Below, piece after piece: positions 38,054 to 46,844 of a stretch of 64,000 bases of DNA. Position 1 is the first letter of the stretch; each line of letters starts with the position of its first letter. The stretch is from Pseudomonas profundi. Its GTDB lineage: Bacteria; Pseudomonadota; Gammaproteobacteria; Pseudomonadales; Pseudomonadaceae. The position numbers were made by a program, and so were the translations under genes. The stretch is taken from NCBI RefSeq assembly GCF_008638305.1, contig NZ_VTPZ01000001.1, positions 1 through 64,000 of the forward strand. The letters are read 5' to 3'. The notes below the pieces were generated by a model, which had not been told where the DNA came from, made no database searches, and was given only the letters and a program-made list of their open reading frames with translations.

Positions 38054-39013
38054 ATGGCCGTCACCCTCGACACTATCAAGATCGGCATAAGCGCCTGCCT
38101 GTTAGGACATCCCGTGCGCTACAACGGCGGCCATAAGCAATCGCGGTTGTGCAAGGATGTTCTGGCCCGCCATTTCGAGTTCATACCGCTCTGTCCGGAG
38201 CAGGCGATAGGCCTTGCCACGCCGCGCGAACCGATACGCCTGGTTGGCGACCCAGCCAATCCCCAGGCATTGGGCAGCATCAACCGCACTATCGATGTGA
38301 CCGACGCGCTCACCTCCTTCGGCACGCAAACCGCCGAGCAGCTGGACGATATCTGCGGCTACATCCTGATGCAGAAGTCGCCTTCCTGCGGCATGCAACG
38401 CGTCAAGGTATATCAGGACAACGGGCAGCCTGCTGACGGCGGCGGCCGTGGGTTGTTTGCCGCAGCGCTGATGCGTGCGCGTCCTGATCTGCCGGTCGAA
38501 GAAGACGGTCGCCTGAACGATGCGGTACTCAGGGAAAACTTCATCACCCGCGTCTTCGCCTATGCCGAATGGCAACGGCTACAACGTGCCGGACTGACGC
38601 GGCGCGGGTTGATCACCTTTCATGAGCGTTACAAGTATCAGCTCATGGCAACATGCCGCGAGCAGTACCGACAACTCGGGCGTGAGGTGGCACAAAGCGC
38701 CTCCATACCGCTAGAGGCGTTTGCGCCACGGTACTTCAGCCAGCTGATGGTCGCGCTGAAACAACCCGCCAACCGCGGTAGCCACACCAACGTGCTGCAG
38801 CATCTGTCCGGTTATCTCAAGCGCGCGCTCAGCTCGCCGGAGAAGCAGGAGCTGCAGCGGCTGATCGAGCAGTACCGCACGGGAGTAGTGCCTCTGGTCG
38901 TGCCAATCACCATGATCAAGCACCATTTGCGTCGGCACCCGCACAGTTACATTGATCGTCAGGCGTACCTGCAGCCGCACCCTGATGATCTCAGCCTGCG
39001 TAACGCATTGTGA
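38054..39013 (+). CDS. DUF523-DUF1722 (YbgA-type) protein
   Basis: 319 residues. The N-terminal DUF523 domain has the conserved Cys motifs GISACLLGHPVRYNGGHK, FIPLCPEQAIGL and LMQKSPSCGMQRVKVY. A C-terminal DUF1722 domain follows (about residues 195-310: FHERYKYQLMATC through PHSYIDRQAYLQPHPDDLSLRNAL). The domains are tied to photolyase and light-regulated loci in many Pseudomonas, but biochemical function is unknown. AAGGAG sits 7 bases before ATG. First gene of an operon with a MerR regulator and phrB. Confidence 0.9.
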   Translation: MAVTLDTIKIGISACLLGHPVRYNGGHKQSRLCKDVLARHFEFIPLCPEQAIGLATPREPIRLVGDPANPQALGSINRTIDVTDALTSFGTQTAEQLDDICGYILMQKSPSCGMQRVKVYQDNGQPADGGGRGLFAAALMRARPDLPVEEDGRLNDAVLRENFITRVFAYAEWQRLQRAGLTRRGLITFHERYKYQLMATCREQYRQLGREVAQSASIPLEAFAPRYFSQLMVALKQPANRGSHTNVLQHLSGYLKRALSSPEKQELQRLIEQYRTGVVPLVVPITMIKHHLRRHPHSYIDRQAYLQPHPDDLSLRNAL

Positions 39014-39924
39014 TCACGCCACACAGTGCCGATAGCGGCTCCCAGCTGGCCGATGACTTATTACCGATCCGAGAAGTGGCCCGCCAGACCGGCGTGAATC
39101 CGGTCACCTTGCGCGCCTGGGAGCGTCGATATGGGCTGATCCAGCCCCAGCGCACGCCCAAGGGCCACCGCCTGTACAGCGCAGAACACATCGCCCGGAT
39201 TCGCCAGGTGCTCGGTTGGCTGCAGCGCGGCGTGGCGGTCGGTCAGGTCAAGCGACTGTTACAGGACTCGCCAACCCTCAGGGAGCCGATCAGCTCTCAA
39301 TGGGATGAGCAGCTGAATGAATGGCTGGCTTGTATCGAACAGCTCGCCGAGCGCCAACTGGACGACGTATTCAACCGGGCGCTGGCCCTCTATCCCTCCG
39401 AGACATTATGCGAACATCTGATGTCCCCCTTGCTCGCGCAGCTGCAATCACGCTGGGCCGCACACCCAAGCATGCGCGTGGAACAGGCATTTTTTCTCTC
39501 CTGGCTGCGCAGCAAACTCAATGCCCGGATCTACCACGGAAACCGGCTACTGAGCGGTGCGCCACTGTTGATGCTGAACCTGTCGGATCGCGCCATGGAA
39601 CCCAATCTGTGGATATGCGCCTGGCTGGCAAGCAATGCCGGCTACCCGGTGCGGGTGCTCGAATGGCCCGTTCCGGCCGAAGACCTGGCGCTGGCAGCAG
39701 AGCGAATCCGCCCGTGCGCCCTGCTGCTGTTCAGTGATCAATGCATTGACCCGGCTCACCTGAAGCGCTTGCTTGGCGCCAGTCAGCTACCCCTATTGCT
39801 GTGCGGCCACGCCGTGAGCATCCACCGCGACGCATTGCAGAGCCTGTCCACCCTGCACCTGGCAGACACTCCATTGGCTGCTCTGCACTGCTTGCAGCGG
39901 CTCAGCTTGCCCGACGGCCAATGA
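39010..39924 (+). CDS. MerR-family regulator, second probable class II LitR paralogue
   Basis: 304 residues; the N-terminal MerR domain (LLPIREVARQTGVNPVTLRAWERRYGLIQPQRTPKGHRLYS) is nearly the same as in the gene at 33845. The C-terminal half follows the same helical plus Rossmann-like plan and again lacks a cobalamin-binding His motif. The GTG start overlaps the previous stop by 4 bases (GTGA). Co-transcription with photolyase suggests autoregulated light control. Confidence 0.82.
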   Translation: MITPHSADSGSQLADDLLPIREVARQTGVNPVTLRAWERRYGLIQPQRTPKGHRLYSAEHIARIRQVLGWLQRGVAVGQVKRLLQDSPTLREPISSQWDEQLNEWLACIEQLAERQLDDVFNRALALYPSETLCEHLMSPLLAQLQSRWAAHPSMRVEQAFFLSWLRSKLNARIYHGNRLLSGAPLLMLNLSDRAMEPNLWICAWLASNAGYPVRVLEWPVPAEDLALAAERIRPCALLLFSDQCIDPAHLKRLLGASQLPLLLCGHAVSIHRDALQSLSTLHLADTPLAALHCLQRLSLPDGQ

Positions 39925-39934
39925 GGACTCTCAC

Positions 39935-41563
39935 ATGCGTCAGTTGATGTGGTTTCGCAGCGATCTGCGGGTTCAGGATAATACCGCCCTGACCGCCGCC
40001 ATGCAGGCCGGGCCGACTATTGCCGTGTTTCTCCTCAGCCCTGGCCAATGGCAGGCGCACGATGATGCACCGTGCAAAGTCGATTTCTGGCTACGCAACC
40101 TGGCAATGCTGCAACGCGAGCTGAAGAAACTGAATGTTCCGTTGCTCGTCCGACATGCGCGGCATTGGCCGGATGCCGCGGGTGTTATTGCTGATCTGTG
40201 CCATGAGCATGACATCGGCAGCGTTCAGGTGAATGCCGAATACGGCGCCAACGAGGTGCGGCGCGACGAGGACGTCACAACCGGCCTGGATGCACTCGGC
40301 ATCAGTTTTCACAGCCACCTGGACCAGGTGTTGTTCCAGCCAGGCAGCATTCTGTCGCGTTCGGGCAAGTACTTTCAGGTCTTTAGCCAGTTTCGCAAGG
40401 TCTGTTACCAACGCCTGAACACCGCACCGCCAACAAGCGTTGGCTTACCGTCTGCGCAAACCCCACTCGGAATCGCCAGCGACCCGATCCCCGACAGCGT
40501 TGCGGGTTTCGATACAGCGGATGCCGCCTTGCAGGGCTTGTGGCCAGCGGGCGAACACGAGGCAGTCGAGCGTCTGGAGCGTTTTGTGACAGAGCGCCTG
40601 GACGACTACAACCGCGACCGCGACATCCCTGCCAAGCCCGGCACCAGTCAGATCTCGGCCTATCTTGCAGCGGGCGTGCTGTCACCGCGCCAATGCCTGC
40701 ATGCGGCGCTGCGCAGCAATCGCGGCGAGTTCGAGACCGGCAGTCCTGGTGCGGTTACCTGGATCAATGAACTGCTGTGGCGCGAGTTCTACAAACACAT
40801 TCTGGTCGGTTATCCGCAGGTATCGCGGCACAAGGCATTTCGCTCGGCAACCGAAGCCCTTCCCTGGCGCCACAATCCGCAGGAGCTGGCCGCCTGGCAA
40901 CAGGGACGCACTGGTTTTCCGCTGATCGACGCGGCCATGCGGCAACTGCTGGCCACTGGTTGGATGCACAACCGCCTGCGCATGGGGGTGGCGATGTTCC
41001 TCACCAAAAACCTGCTGATCGATTGGCGCGAGGGCGAACGCTTCTTCATGCAGCATCTGATCGACGGTGATCTGGCCGCCAACAACGGCGGCTGGCAATG
41101 GAGTGCCTCCACCGGTACAGACGCAGTGCCCTGGTTCCGCCTGTTCAATCCCGTCACCCAGTCCCGCCGATTCGATCCGGACGGGCGTTTCATTCGTTAC
41201 TGGCTCCCCGAGCTGGCCGGACTGGACGACCGCAGCATCCATGAACCGGCTTCAGCTGGAGATTTGTTCGGTATGGCGGATTACCCGCCGCCCATCATCG
41301 ATCTCGCCGCAAGCCGTCAACGGGCCTTGAACGCGTTCAGGAGTCTCTCATCAATAGATGTGCCAAGCATCCGATTTCTCTGTTACTCGGCGACAATTTA
41401 CAGGTTGAATGCCCGGGCTGCGCATCAGAAAAGCGGGAGGGATTCCTGTAGCGATGTGTCTTCTGGCGGTAGCGGAGCAATCATCTCCGGGCCGTCATTG
41501 CTGACGTTGCCTACCGCTCTGGTCACGGCATACCATTCAAAGGCATCGGCGGGCAGCGAGTGA
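39935..41563 (+). CDS. phrB: Deoxyribodipyrimidine photolyase (CPD photolyase), C-terminally extended
   Basis: Light-driven repair of cyclobutane pyrimidine dimers using FADH- and an antenna cofactor. Core about 470 residues: N-terminal antenna domain, then FAD domain with FYKHILVGYPQVSRHKAF, WRHNPQELAAWQQGRTGFPLIDAAMRQL, WMHNRLRMGVAMFLTKNLLIDW and NNGGWQWSASTGTDAVPWFR. E. coli PhrB (472) ends where this core ends, at ALNAFRSL. Another 71 codons without family resemblance follow, overlapping the convergent yedK-like gene by 139 bases. A one-base frame change would give a TAG at 41355. Last gene of the DUF523-MerR operon. Confidence 0.93.
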   Translation: MRQLMWFRSDLRVQDNTALTAAMQAGPTIAVFLLSPGQWQAHDDAPCKVDFWLRNLAMLQRELKKLNVPLLVRHARHWPDAAGVIADLCHEHDIGSVQVNAEYGANEVRRDEDVTTGLDALGISFHSHLDQVLFQPGSILSRSGKYFQVFSQFRKVCYQRLNTAPPTSVGLPSAQTPLGIASDPIPDSVAGFDTADAALQGLWPAGEHEAVERLERFVTERLDDYNRDRDIPAKPGTSQISAYLAAGVLSPRQCLHAALRSNRGEFETGSPGAVTWINELLWREFYKHILVGYPQVSRHKAFRSATEALPWRHNPQELAAWQQGRTGFPLIDAAMRQLLATGWMHNRLRMGVAMFLTKNLLIDWREGERFFMQHLIDGDLAANNGGWQWSASTGTDAVPWFRLFNPVTQSRRFDPDGRFIRYWLPELAGLDDRSIHEPASAGDLFGMADYPPPIIDLAASRQRALNAFRSLSSIDVPSIRFLCYSATIYRLNARAAHQKSGRDSCSDVSSGGSGAIISGPSLLTLPTALVTAYHSKASAGSE

Positions 41564-42141
41564 TAACGTGCCAGATCATGGGCATGGTTTGCCGGCAAGG
41601 CGGGGTCAAGCCATTCGCGTGCGACATCCGGCGGTAACACAACAGGGCGCCGATCATGAATATCCACCATGCCCTGATCCGAATCGTCAGTAATAATGGC
41701 GAAGCCCCCTGCACTATCCCCCTGTGAGAAGGCTGCAATAGCGGCAAGAAACATCGGCTCATCAGCCTGCAGCCTGAGGTAATAGGGTTGCTTGCGCCTG
41801 GGGTCATCCGCATCCGCGACCCATTCAAACCAACCGTCCGCGGGTACCAGGCACCGCCCGATTCCCCAGATGGCTTTCCAGAACCGACTGCTTGCAGCGG
41901 TTTCGAGCCGCGCATTGATAGCCGGGGCACGTCGTTCTTTCGCCCATGCAGGTGCGTAACCCCATTTCACCTGAGTAGTAAGCAAGTCAACGCCGTCCTG
42001 ACGGATCAGATGGACCAGCGTTCCCGGCGGCACGTTATAGCGACCTACCGGTGGCTCGCTCGTCGGCTGCTCCAGGGACTGGTTAGCCAGATAGCGAAGA
42101 TACAACTGCAGCGCACGGTGTTGCGCGATACGTCCACACAT
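41425..42141 (-). CDS. SRAP-family protein (YedK/HMCES), abasic-site crosslinking
   Basis: Forms a thiazolidine crosslink with abasic sites in single-stranded DNA. 238 residues. The N-terminal Met is removed to expose catalytic Cys2 (MCGRIAQ). Other family residues are seen in RYNVPPGT (Asn), WGYAPAWAKE, INARLETAASSRFW (Glu) and RCLVPADGWFEW, plus the active His in VDIHDRRPVVLPPD. The start chosen is the ATG before CGR, with CGGAGA 8 bases upstream; Cys2 chemistry makes this start essential. Confidence 0.93.
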   Translation of the reverse strand: MCGRIAQHRALQLYLRYLANQSLEQPTSEPPVGRYNVPPGTLVHLIRQDGVDLLTTQVKWGYAPAWAKERRAPAINARLETAASSRFWKAIWGIGRCLVPADGWFEWVADADDPRRKQPYYLRLQADEPMFLAAIAAFSQGDSAGGFAIITDDSDQGMVDIHDRRPVVLPPDVAREWLDPALPANHAHDLARYHSLPADAFEWYAVTRAVGNVSNDGPEMIAPLPPEDTSLQESLPLF

Positions 42142-42309
42142 GGGCGGGTCTCCGGCTGAGTGCCTCACTGAAGCATAGCTGACACACGCTATGCGCCCGT
42201 CGTCCCGCCCAGCAATTGCCGCCTGCGTGCCGGCTGGTTGCTACCGCTAGCAGCGCTCGATGTGTGAAACAGCGCCACTACCGGTACGAGCCTGACCGTC
42301 AACCGAACA

Positions 42310-44247
42310 TCAGGCCGAGGTCATTAACCGTAATAACTTGGCGAGCAGCTCATCCAGGTTGAAAGGTTTCATCAGGATATCGGTGCCGGGTTGGCTGAAC
42401 TGGTTCCGGTCCTTGGCGCTTTCCGCATAACCGGTCATGAACAATACCGGCAGGTTTGGCCGTACGCGCCGCGCTTCGTCCGCCAGTTCATGCCCGCTCA
42501 TGCGTGGCAGGCCGATATCTGTCAGCAGCAGATCGATGGGCGCGTCACCATGCAGCAGTGCCAGCGCGCTTTCTACATTGTCCGTCTGCGTACATTGATA
42601 ACCGGCATCGGTAAGCCGCTCGGTGATGGCTGCACTCACAGCGATAATGTCTTCAACCACCAGAATGTGTCCGCTCGTCGTGGCGCGGGCAGGGTTGCCT
42701 TCCACTTCAGCTGCTTGATGTATTTCTTCGCCGACTGGCAATAACAGCATCACTTCGGTGAATTCCCCAACCTCACTACAGAGCCTTGCCACACCACCGG
42801 ACTGACCGGCAAAGCCATACAACATGGACAATCCCAACCCGGTCCCTTTGCCTACAGATTTAGTGGTAAAGAACGGGTCGAACACCTTGTCCAGCACCTC
42901 GGGCGCGATACCAATGCCGTTATCTCTGACTTTGAGCGCCGCATATCGCCCATCGGCAAGTTCAGGATCACGCTCCACCGTAACCACCTCGGTGCTTATG
43001 CAGATCTCGCCGCCATTTGGCAGCGCGTCCCGGGCGTTGATTACCAGGTTGATCAATGCGCTTTCGAGCTGACTTCCATCTGCGTAGGCGACCACAGGTG
43101 AGGGGGCCAACTCCATGACCAGCTGGATGTTTTCACCTATGGCGCGACGAATGAAGTCATCCAGCGAGCCAACCAGTGCATTGACGTCTATGGATCGGGC
43201 TTCCAGCGGTTGCTGTCTAGCAAAGGCAAGCAAACGGTGGGTAAGACCGGCGCCACTTCTGGCCGATTGCAACGCGGTGTCGGCGTAGCGTTTGATCTCG
43301 CCATAACGCCCGGCCTCCACCCGTTCGGTGATGAGCTCCAGGCTCATGATTACGCTGGTCAGGAGGTTATTGAAATCGTGGGCGATACCGCCGGTCAACT
43401 TGCCCAGCGAATCCATCTTTCCGGCTTGCAGAAGCTGCGCTTCGGTACGCTCGCGTACCTTTACTTCATGCTGCAACTGGTGACTGACAGTAGCCAGCCG
43501 CTGCTCCTGGCTACGCTCCTTTTGCAGCCGCTCGGTCACATCTTCAATAAAAACAAGCGCCAGATCGGGCGGCCTGTACGGCGCTACCTGCCATTGGGTA
43601 ATACGCTCTGAAAACGGTCCACGCATGGTTGCGGTCCCGGTCCAGCGTTTACCTGCCTTGATTCTCGCACTGACGGTATCCAGCAGGTCCTCCTGGCCGT
43701 CTGCCATGCAATTGGAGATATCATCACCCGGGCAGCTAGCGATCAACCTGGAAAACGCGCGGTTCTTGTTGTGCACCTGAAACGATGAATTGACCACAGC
43801 GATGGGCGCAGAAATATTTTCAAAGATTTCGCGAAAATGCTCTTCCCGCTCCTTCAGTGCGCGCTCTGTATCACGCACCCGCAGCAGCGTACCCAGCGTC
43901 GCCAGCAGCACGTCGGGATCTATTGGGTGAACCAGATAGGCATCCGCTCCGGATTCCAGACCATTGATGATGTCGCTGGTCTCGATTGAGGCGGCTGATA
44001 CATGAATAACCGGCAATACCGCTGTGCGCGGATCGGCGCGCAAGCGGCGGGCAATATCGAAGCCGCTCATGTCAGGCAGATTGATATCGAGAATCAGCGC
44101 GTCGATCGATTCCTCATCGATCAGCGCCAGCCCGTCAGCGCCGTTGCCTGCCTCAAGCACCAGATAGCCATGAGCCTCGAGCCGCCGGCGAATGGAATAT
44201 CGAGTGGCTGCGTTGTCGTCGACGACGAGCAGTCTCCGCTTAGTCAT
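42310..44247 (-). CDS. Hybrid histidine kinase (REC-PAS-HisKA-HATPase-REC)
   Basis: 645 residues, no membrane segment. N-terminal receiver (phospho-acceptor Asp in DALILDINLPDMSG), a PAS domain near residues 140-240, then a HisKA helix with GGIAHDFNNLLTSVIMS. The ATPase domain has NARDALPNGG (N box), DNGIGIAPEV and GKGTGLGLSMLYG. A C-terminal receiver has DLLLTDIGLPRMSG. ATG lies 6 bases after GGAGG and overlaps the previous stop by 8 bases. Last gene of the stressosome operon, a likely output stage. Confidence 0.92.
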   Translation of the reverse strand: MTKRRLLVVDDNAATRYSIRRRLEAHGYLVLEAGNGADGLALIDEESIDALILDINLPDMSGFDIARRLRADPRTAVLPVIHVSAASIETSDIINGLESGADAYLVHPIDPDVLLATLGTLLRVRDTERALKEREEHFREIFENISAPIAVVNSSFQVHNKNRAFSRLIASCPGDDISNCMADGQEDLLDTVSARIKAGKRWTGTATMRGPFSERITQWQVAPYRPPDLALVFIEDVTERLQKERSQEQRLATVSHQLQHEVKVRERTEAQLLQAGKMDSLGKLTGGIAHDFNNLLTSVIMSLELITERVEAGRYGEIKRYADTALQSARSGAGLTHRLLAFARQQPLEARSIDVNALVGSLDDFIRRAIGENIQLVMELAPSPVVAYADGSQLESALINLVINARDALPNGGEICISTEVVTVERDPELADGRYAALKVRDNGIGIAPEVLDKVFDPFFTTKSVGKGTGLGLSMLYGFAGQSGGVARLCSEVGEFTEVMLLLPVGEEIHQAAEVEGNPARATTSGHILVVEDIIAVSAAITERLTDAGYQCTQTDNVESALALLHGDAPIDLLLTDIGLPRMSGHELADEARRVRPNLPVLFMTGYAESAKDRNQFSQPGTDILMKPFNLDELLAKLLRLMTSA

Positions 44248-45085
44248 CACTTGCCTCCGTTCTGAGCGACACCGGGATCACCAGGTAAAATGTTGAACCG
44301 ACACCTGGCTGGCTTTCGATGCCGACACGTCCACCAAGCAACGCAGCGTACCGCTTGCACAGTGACAAGCCGAGCCCGGTGCCGCGCAGACGCTTCTGCA
44401 AAGGCGAATCGATCTGCACGAAATCCTCGAACAGGCGGTCATGCATGTCGGCGGGAATGCCAATTCCGGTATCGCTAACCGAAAAACGTACCTGGTCCTC
44501 GCCGACCATCATCGCAGAAATCCGCACCTCCCCGCGCAGGGTGAATTTCAACGCATTGGAAATGAAATTTCGCAGAATCTGGGCGAGCTTCTTGTCATCG
44601 GTATACAACCGCTGCACACCGACCGGCTCCTCGAAGATCAGGTCGACTGCATCGGTGTCGACGATTGGCCGGAACATGCCGCGCAACGCGGCGAAAAAGT
44701 CGAACATATCGAACCAGCCCGGCGAAATGGTGATTCGCCCCGCTTCAATCTTGGCCAGGTCGAGCAGGTCGTTGACCATTTCCGTCAACTCCCGCGCAGC
44801 GCTCTTCACGAACATCACCTGCTTCTGTTGCTCTTCGTTGAGCGGCCCGTCGAGTTCATCCTTGAGCAAGCTGGCAATACTGAGTATCGACCCAAGCGGA
44901 GTGCGGAATTCGTGGCTCATATAGGACAAAAAGCGGCTTTTGAGCTCTGACGCCTGCTTCAGTTCTTCGGCCTGAGCGTCCAGCTCGGCATAGAGTGCAA
45001 GCACCCCCTGATTGGTCTCCTCAAGCTCCTGTCGCAGGGCCTCGTTCTCGGCCCGCAAGCGAGCCAGTTCATTTGATTCAGCCAT
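44240..45085 (-). CDS. Soluble histidine kinase of the stressosome operon
   Basis: 281 residues. The first 50 residues form a coiled coil (LARLRAENEALRQELEETNQG). Then comes a HisKA domain with FLSYMSHEFRTPLGSIL and a HATPase domain ending in RGTGLGLSLCKRYAALLGG. There is no sensor or membrane part, so input probably comes from a partner, most simply the preceding RsbT-like proteins. It overlaps both neighbouring genes by 8 bases. Confidence 0.9.
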   Translation of the reverse strand: MAESNELARLRAENEALRQELEETNQGVLALYAELDAQAEELKQASELKSRFLSYMSHEFRTPLGSILSIASLLKDELDGPLNEEQQKQVMFVKSAARELTEMVNDLLDLAKIEAGRITISPGWFDMFDFFAALRGMFRPIVDTDAVDLIFEEPVGVQRLYTDDKKLAQILRNFISNALKFTLRGEVRISAMMVGEDQVRFSVSDTGIGIPADMHDRLFEDFVQIDSPLQKRLRGTGLGLSLCKRYAALLGGRVGIESQPGVGSTFYLVIPVSLRTEASDD

Positions 45086-46088
45086 TGAGCAGCTCCAGGT
45101 CTATAGCCATGACGGTGACATCGTCGCGGCCTCTGCAGAAATCCCTGTGCAACACCGCTGCAACAGTCGCGGGGTGCTGCATACCCAACGCCGGATAGTC
45201 GCCAAGATCCCAGCGGGACTGCAAACCATCGCTGTACATGACCAGCAGCTGAGCATTCGCCTCTGCATAAGTAAAGGTATGCGCCTTGCGATACTGCACG
45301 CCGACAATGCCCGGATGCGAGGCCATGCCGCGCGAGCCCTGGGCCGAAATCAGCCGCGCACCGATATTGCCAATTCCGGAAAATTGCAATGTCCCGCTGT
45401 CAGCGTCGTATTGTGCAATGGCCGCCGCCCCGCCCCGCGTACCGTTCATGGCGCGGTGCATATCGGTCAGCAGCGCATCCGGATGTTCAAAAGGGCGCTG
45501 AGCAAAGGCTTCGGCGCCGCAGCGCCCCGCCTCTTCCGCCTCTTCGCCATGACCCAGTCCATCAATGACCAACGCGCTGAGCTTGCCCCCACGAACAGCC
45601 AGATGCCATACATCACCACATGCCGCCTCATTACGCATGGCGTGCTGGTTGACCCCTAGCCGCAGATCCGTCACGTCACGGGGAAACAGTCGCGCCAGGA
45701 CAACCGCCCCGCGCTCATCGGCGTATATATCCAGCACCTGGGACTGTCTGGAAATCGATCCCAACCCTTCGCCCGGCGTGCCTCCGGTGGAGAAGCCGTC
45801 GCGCAGGCAACGGTGCGCGTCAAAGCCCGGTCCCCTGTCGATGGCGATAAGCTCGATGCCCTGCCCGCCGCGCCCGGGTACAACCCGGCAATGCAACTCA
45901 CCGCTCTGCGCATGTTTGAAAATATTGGTGGCCAGCTCGGTCGCGACCAACGCTGCCCGGCCCGCGCCGGTCTGATCGAAACCAAGCTGTTCAGCCAGTT
46001 GTTTGGCCCGACGACGGGCCTGGCCGATACGACTGTCGTCATCGACCGGGATGACCTCGGTGAGCGTACCTGCGAGGTTCAAGTCCAT
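45078..46088 (-). CDS. Fused RsbT-like ATPase and PP2C phosphatase (RsbX-type)
   Basis: 336 residues. The N-terminal 130 residues are a HATPase_c_2 domain (ATELATNIFKHA, DRGPGFD, GLGSISR). The C-terminal 190 residues are a PP2C/SpoIIE-type phosphatase (ALVIDGLGHGEEAEEAGRCG with the metal Asp, MYSDGLQSRWDL, GRDDVTVMAI). In Bacillus these are separate: RsbT kinase and RsbX phosphatase. Here the phosphatase probably resets RsbR/RsbS. It overlaps rsbT by 10 bases. Confidence 0.88.
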   Translation of the reverse strand: MDLNLAGTLTEVIPVDDDSRIGQARRRAKQLAEQLGFDQTGAGRAALVATELATNIFKHAQSGELHCRVVPGRGGQGIELIAIDRGPGFDAHRCLRDGFSTGGTPGEGLGSISRQSQVLDIYADERGAVVLARLFPRDVTDLRLGVNQHAMRNEAACGDVWHLAVRGGKLSALVIDGLGHGEEAEEAGRCGAEAFAQRPFEHPDALLTDMHRAMNGTRGGAAAIAQYDADSGTLQFSGIGNIGARLISAQGSRGMASHPGIVGVQYRKAHTFTYAEANAQLLVMYSDGLQSRWDLGDYPALGMQHPATVAAVLHRDFCRGRDDVTVMAIDLELLNG

Positions 46089-46483
46089 TGGGTGATCGAA
46101 ATGCGGGTGCCCTTGCCAGGCGCGGTCTCGAGATCGAACTCGTTGACCAGCCGCTTGGCGCCGGTCAGCCCTAAACCCAGCCCACCTCCGGACGTCCAGC
46201 CTTCGGTCATTGCCAGCTGCAGATCCGGGATGCCGGGACCCTCATCGCTGAAAACGATCCGAATGCCCCGACGCACCCCGTCTTCCAGCATTTCCCAATC
46301 AAGGTCGCCACCGCCGCCATATACCAGCGTATTGCGCGCCAGCTCACTCACAGCCGTTACCAGCTTGGTTTGCGCGACCAGGCGCAAGCCGCAATCCTGC
46401 GCCAGCTTGCGGCACGCCTGACGGGCGAGAACGATATCCTGCTCGGTGCGGATGGGCCGTGTGCCCTTGTCGGTGACCTTCAT
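46079..46483 (-). CDS. rsbT: Stressosome serine/threonine kinase RsbT
   Basis: 134 residues of the GHKL anti-sigma-factor kinase type. Motifs include TAVSELARNTLVYGGGGD (N box), FSDEGPGIPDLQLAM (G1) and GGLGLGLTGAKRLVNEF (G2). It is bound by the RsbR/RsbS core, phosphorylates it under stress and is then released to activate output. It overlaps rsbS by 4 bases. Confidence 0.92.
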   Translation of the reverse strand: MKVTDKGTRPIRTEQDIVLARQACRKLAQDCGLRLVAQTKLVTAVSELARNTLVYGGGGDLDWEMLEDGVRRGIRIVFSDEGPGIPDLQLAMTEGWTSGGGLGLGLTGAKRLVNEFDLETAPGKGTRISITQWT

Positions 46484-46842
46484 TGTTGCTGCACACTGTG
46501 GCGCAGCAACTGCATTCCCCGGTCAACATTCAGCGCCGTTGCGACACCCGGCAGATTCAGCCCCAGTTCGACCAGCGTAATGGCAACCGCCGGCTGCATG
46601 CCGACAAGTACTGTCTGCGCATCCATGATTTTGGAGAGGCCGGAAATGTTGGCGATCATCCGTCCAATAAAGGAGTCCACAATCTCCAGGGCGGAGATAT
46701 CGATGAGCACGCCCCGCGCGGCCGTTGCGCTGATGCGATCAGCAAGGTCTTCCTGCAGATTCAGCGCCAACTGATCGTGCATCTCTACCTGGACAGTCAC
46801 GAGCAGAAAATCACCCATCCGAAGTATCGGGATACGTTCCAT
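46480..46842 (-). CDS. rsbS: Stressosome core STAS protein RsbS
   Basis: 120 residues, a single STAS domain. The conserved phosphorylatable Ser is in LEIVDSFIGRMIANIS, and VLVGMQPAVAITLVELGL is the family GxxP block. With RsbR it builds the stressosome scaffold that holds RsbT. It starts 2 bases after the RsbR stop. Confidence 0.92.
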   Translation of the reverse strand: MERIPILRMGDFLLVTVQVEMHDQLALNLQEDLADRISATAARGVLIDISALEIVDSFIGRMIANISGLSKIMDAQTVLVGMQPAVAITLVELGLNLPGVATALNVDRGMQLLRHSVQQQ

Positions 46843-46844
46843 GA

